Below are positions 5,168-6,781 of a stretch of DNA of 6,781 bases, in pieces. The stretch is from an uncultured Oscillochloris sp. (GTDB lineage: Bacteria > Chloroflexota > Chloroflexia > Chloroflexales > Chloroflexaceae), in assembly GCA_903877945.1 (NCBI GenBank), contig CAIRFY010000024.1, positions 1 to 6,781 of the forward strand, given 5' to 3'. Position 1 is the stretch's first letter, and each line of letters opens with the position of its first letter. A program made the position numbers and the translations under genes. Under the pieces are notes generated by a model. That model made no database searches and had not been told where the DNA came from. It was given only the letters and a program-made list of their open reading frames with translations.

Positions 5168-6292
5168 TTAAAACGCCAACTTCTTCCGGCGCAGGGCAAT
5201 GCTCTGGAGCAGACCAACCCCAGCGAGGACGGTGATCATAAAGCTGCCACCGGCCGACACAAACGGCAGAGGTAGGCCCGTCACCGGCAAGATGCTCAGG
5301 TTCATCCCTATGTTGATCATGACGTGGGAGAAAATGAGGCCGAAAACACCAACGGCTAGTAATCGGCCAAAGAGATCACGCGATTGATCAGCGATGCTCA
5401 GCGACTGCCAGAGCAACAACCCCTCGAACGTGATCAGCACCAGCCCACCCACAAAGCCCAACTCCTCGCCAACCACGGCGAAGATAAAGTCGGTGTGCTG
5501 GACGGGCACATAGTTTCCCTGGCTAAACAGGCCGTGAGTGAGCCCGGTACCAACCCAGCCCCCGGCGCTAATAGCACTCAGCGCCTGGATGACATTGTAA
5601 CCAGCGTTAAAGTCCACCTTGCTTGGGTCGGTAAGCAGATAGTAGAAGGTGAGCAGGCGTACCCGCTGGAAAGGATCCAGCCCCCGATCCCAGGCCAGAT
5701 AGACCATTGGCACCGTCAGGATTGCCAGCAGGGCGAACTGCTGCCAGCGCATCCCGGCACTCCACGCTATTCCCAGCCAGATCGTGCCGTAGACAATTGC
5801 CGAGCCGAGGTCGGGTTGGATCAGCACGAGCAGCAGCGGTACGCTCGTGATCAACAAGCCGCCGAACTGCACGATCCAGCTATCGCAACGGCCCTCATAG
5901 CGGCCCATGTACGACGCAAGGGCCAACACAAGCACCAGTTTGCCCACCTCAGAGGGCTGGAAAGTACGCTCACCGAAGGCAATCCAGCTCTGAGCGCCCT
6001 CGCTCACCCGCCCAATCACCAGTACGACCGCCAGCACCACCACCATGCCGATATAAATCGGTCGGGCCAGGCTGGAGAGCAGTTGGTAATCGAAGATCGT
6101 CGCGGACAGCATCGTCACAATCCCAATGACGATATAGACGATCTGACGCGGGAAGATAGTGCTGAGCGGCGCACCGTTCACTGCCACAGCGGTGAGCGTG
6201 GCGCTATATAGCGCCAGCACCCCAATGATCAGCAGCACAACGATACAGACCAGCAGCGGCCAGTTATAGTCACGCCAGCGGCGTGTTTCCAT
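5168..6292 (-). CDS. rodA: RodA, SEDS-family peptidoglycan polymerase
   Basis: Polytopic inner-membrane glycosyltransferase of the SEDS family (RodA/FtsW/SpoVE). It polymerises lipid II into glycan strands in the elongasome with a class B PBP, and is linked to rod or filament shape. The 374-residue protein has about ten hydrophobic segments (roughly 12-32, 48-66, 76-95, 115-128, 141-158, 163-179, 185-200, 270-292, 308-330 and 345-366) and one large extracytoplasmic loop around 200-268. Motifs are GAQSWIAFG (99-107), QPDLGSA (159-165), HTDFIFAVVGEELG (266-279) with the catalytic-type Asp268, NIGMN (327-331) and LPVTGLPLPFVSAGGS (335-350). The LPVTGLPLPF wording favours RodA over FtsW. The ATG at 6292 has only a weak purine-rich site upstream. 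It ends convergently to the kinase, with no mreB, mreC or PBP2 gene in the window. Confidence 0.94.
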   Translation of the reverse strand: METRRWRDYNWPLLVCIVVLLIIGVLALYSATLTAVAVNGAPLSTIFPRQIVYIVIGIVTMLSATIFDYQLLSSLARPIYIGMVVVLAVVLVIGRVSEGAQSWIAFGERTFQPSEVGKLVLVLALASYMGRYEGRCDSWIVQFGGLLITSVPLLLVLIQPDLGSAIVYGTIWLGIAWSAGMRWQQFALLAILTVPMVYLAWDRGLDPFQRVRLLTFYYLLTDPSKVDFNAGYNVIQALSAISAGGWVGTGLTHGLFSQGNYVPVQHTDFIFAVVGEELGFVGGLVLITFEGLLLWQSLSIADQSRDLFGRLLAVGVFGLIFSHVMINIGMNLSILPVTGLPLPFVSAGGSFMITVLAGVGLLQSIALRRKKLAF

Positions 6293-6322
6293 AGACGCAC
6301 CAACTCTAGGATTACCGCCCTA

Positions 6323-6381
6323 AAAACCCTCAAAGATACACAATGCCAGCAAAGCTGGCACCGTGTATCTTTGAGGGTTTT
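6323..6381. repeat. 59-nt long hairpin upstream of rodA
   Basis: A perfect 19-bp stem (6323-6341 with 6363-6381) is followed, after a 2x2 internal loop, by a second 7-bp stem TGCCAGC/GCTGGCA (6344-6350, 6354-6360) with an AAA loop on the same axis. Read on the - strand, the outer stem ends in TTTTT, like an intrinsic terminator placed 30 bases before the rodA start. On the + strand it ends in TTTT then GGGG. It may insulate rodA from upstream transcription, act as a leader attenuator, or be a dispersed palindrome. Confidence 0.85.
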
Positions 6382-6401
6382 GGGGAGCTTTAATCTAGCC
6401 T

Positions 6402-6430
6402 TTGTAAAATACACACGGGCGTGCTATACT
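6402..6430 (+). promoter_or_regulatory. Sigma-70-type promoter for the candidate RNA
   Basis: TTGTAA (6402-6407) and TATACT (6425-6430) are separated by exactly 17 bp. The -35 box matches the TTGACA consensus at four of six positions and the -10 box matches TATAAT at five of six. Transcription would start near 6437. No ribosome site and credible ORF follow on the + strand, which suggests an untranslated product. It is the clearest promoter I see in the window. Confidence 0.65.
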
Positions 6431-6436
6431 ATGCAT

Positions 6437-6634
6437 CATGATCACGAGCGGGATGTTCGATAACCACGATCATTCGGTTCGTGACCAATCGCTCCGGCTT
6501 GCCCGTGCCTAACTGTCCGTCTCGGTTGTGGCTACGTCGAGACGTAAAACCGGCCTGTGGACTGGTGGTAAGCCCATCCTCGGATGGCACGCTAGGATGA
6601 AGCAGGAATTTCCAGGTAATCACATGTGATCACC
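6437..6634 (+). ncRNA. Candidate structured non-coding RNA, family unknown
   Basis: The region downstream of the promoter has no credible ORF but several complementary segments. A closing stem pairs TGATCAC (6439-6445) with GTGATCA (6626-6632). GAGCG (6446-6450) pairs with CGCTC (6490-6494) and encloses CACGA/TCGTG (6466-6470, 6479-6483). GGCTTGCC (6496-6503) pairs with GGTAAGCC (6567-6574), one G-U, and encloses a perfect 7-bp stem CGTCTCG/CGAGACG (6518-6524, 6537-6543). CCATC/GGATG closes a small loop (6574-6587), with an alternative CATCC/GGATG. Length suggests a 6S-like or other housekeeping RNA, but the multibranched layout and lack of recognisable motifs give no family. The closing stem is weak evidence because TGATCA is self-complementary and the 3' end touches a repeat. 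A riboswitch leader for a gene beyond the window is an alternative. Confidence 0.45.
6615..6634. promoter_or_regulatory. 20-bp palindrome at the end of the candidate RNA
   Basis: GGTAATCACATGTGATCACC is symmetric except for one A-C mismatch (6618/6631). Without a loop it fits a dimeric protein-binding site better than an RNA hairpin, yet its right half is also needed for the proposed closing stem of the RNA. The weakly conserved edge of the large repeat begins inside it. Function is unknown. Confidence 0.45.
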
Positions 6635-6718
6635 TAGTACTACAGTTGTAGTTTGAATTACCCCCCCTAGCCCCCCCGCAAGCGGGGGGGGACCATGCAT
6701 TGGTTGGTTCCCCCCCGC
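6629..6718 (-). repeat. Right copy of the long G/C-run repeat, inverted relative to 1-90
   Basis: The core 6638-6718 is the reverse complement of 1-81 with two mismatches; similarity fades towards 6629. It holds the AT-rich palindrome ACTACAGTTGTAGT (6639-6652) followed by TTTGAATT, which could be a weak terminator for the upstream RNA. It also holds a GC hairpin of seven C, GCAAGC and a run of G (6671-6690), without a U tract. In this copy homology to the left end stops exactly where the window's left end stops, so the true outer limit is unknown. Confidence 0.85.
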
Positions 6719-6781
6719 GTGCGCATATCTTTACCCAGAAAGTTTATGCTGTCTCGATGGAGAGGGGGAAGAGGGAAGATA
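6719..6781. other. Unassigned right edge
   Basis: Sixty-three bases after the repeat hold no recognisable gene, promoter or structure. A purine-rich stretch ends the window. Confidence 0.5.

Noticed and set aside
5384..6211. 275-residue + strand ORF opposite rodA
   Set aside because: Antisense shadow of a well-supported membrane protein; the composition, rich in Gln, His and Arg, is typical of a reverse-frame artefact.
6429..6623. 64-residue - strand ORF over the candidate RNA
   Set aside because: No recognisable motif or clear ribosome site, and the promoter there faces the other way.
6437..6634. 6S RNA, SRP RNA or tmRNA assignment
   Set aside because: Size fits 6S, but I could not build the single rod with a central bubble. 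The SRP tetraloop helix core and the tmRNA tRNA-like ends are absent, so I left the family open.
6437..6634. Retron msr/msd RNA
   Set aside because: No reverse transcriptase gene follows within the window, and the end pairing is short.
1..6718. Composite transposon or integron bounded by terminal inverted repeats
   Set aside because: No transposase or integrase, no visible target-site duplication, and only housekeeping cargo; a dispersed repeat is simpler.

Overview
The window looks like chromosomal DNA of a Chloroflexota bacterium, probably a Chloroflexales member. That is an inference from the style of the proteins, the GC-rich coding, and GC-rich intergenic palindromes and heptamer repeats of a kind common in that group. 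No marker gene fixes the taxon. All five recognised protein genes are housekeeping genes. I found no defence, phage or transposase gene.

Layout. Positions 1-90 hold a copy of a G/C-run repeat, followed by a small ATAGCTG triplet repeat. Four genes then run on the + strand: a PfkB-family kinase that is probably an adenosine kinase (119-1096), ahcY for S-adenosylhomocysteinase (1309-2571), metK for S-adenosylmethionine synthetase (2858-4072), and a second, unassigned PfkB-family sugar kinase (4230-5117). On the - strand, convergent with them, lies rodA, a SEDS peptidoglycan polymerase (5168-6292). The gene-free right end (6293-6781) holds a long hairpin, a good sigma-70-type promoter, a candidate structured non-coding RNA of about 190-200 nt, and an inverted copy of the left-end repeat.

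The first three genes form the activated methyl cycle. MetK makes SAM, methyltransferases turn it into SAH, AhcY splits SAH into homocysteine and adenosine, and the kinase would phosphorylate adenosine to AMP, pulling the reversible AhcY reaction forward. The 157-286 bp spacers are not bare. Each holds a different secondary-structure element: a GC-rich double palindrome and three hairpins before ahcY; an 18-unit heptamer array with a 4-unit inverted arm ending next to the metK ribosome site; and an intrinsic terminator followed by a 50-bp palindrome after metK. So the genes are co-oriented, but it is unclear whether they form one transcript, and the metK terminator probably separates the second kinase.

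The items most worth checking are the candidate RNA with its promoter (6402-6634), the heptamer array and its inverted arm between ahcY and metK, and the ~81-90 bp inverted repeats at the two ends. None of these proves a new system. The RNA's identity, 3' end and conservation cannot be settled from one sequence.
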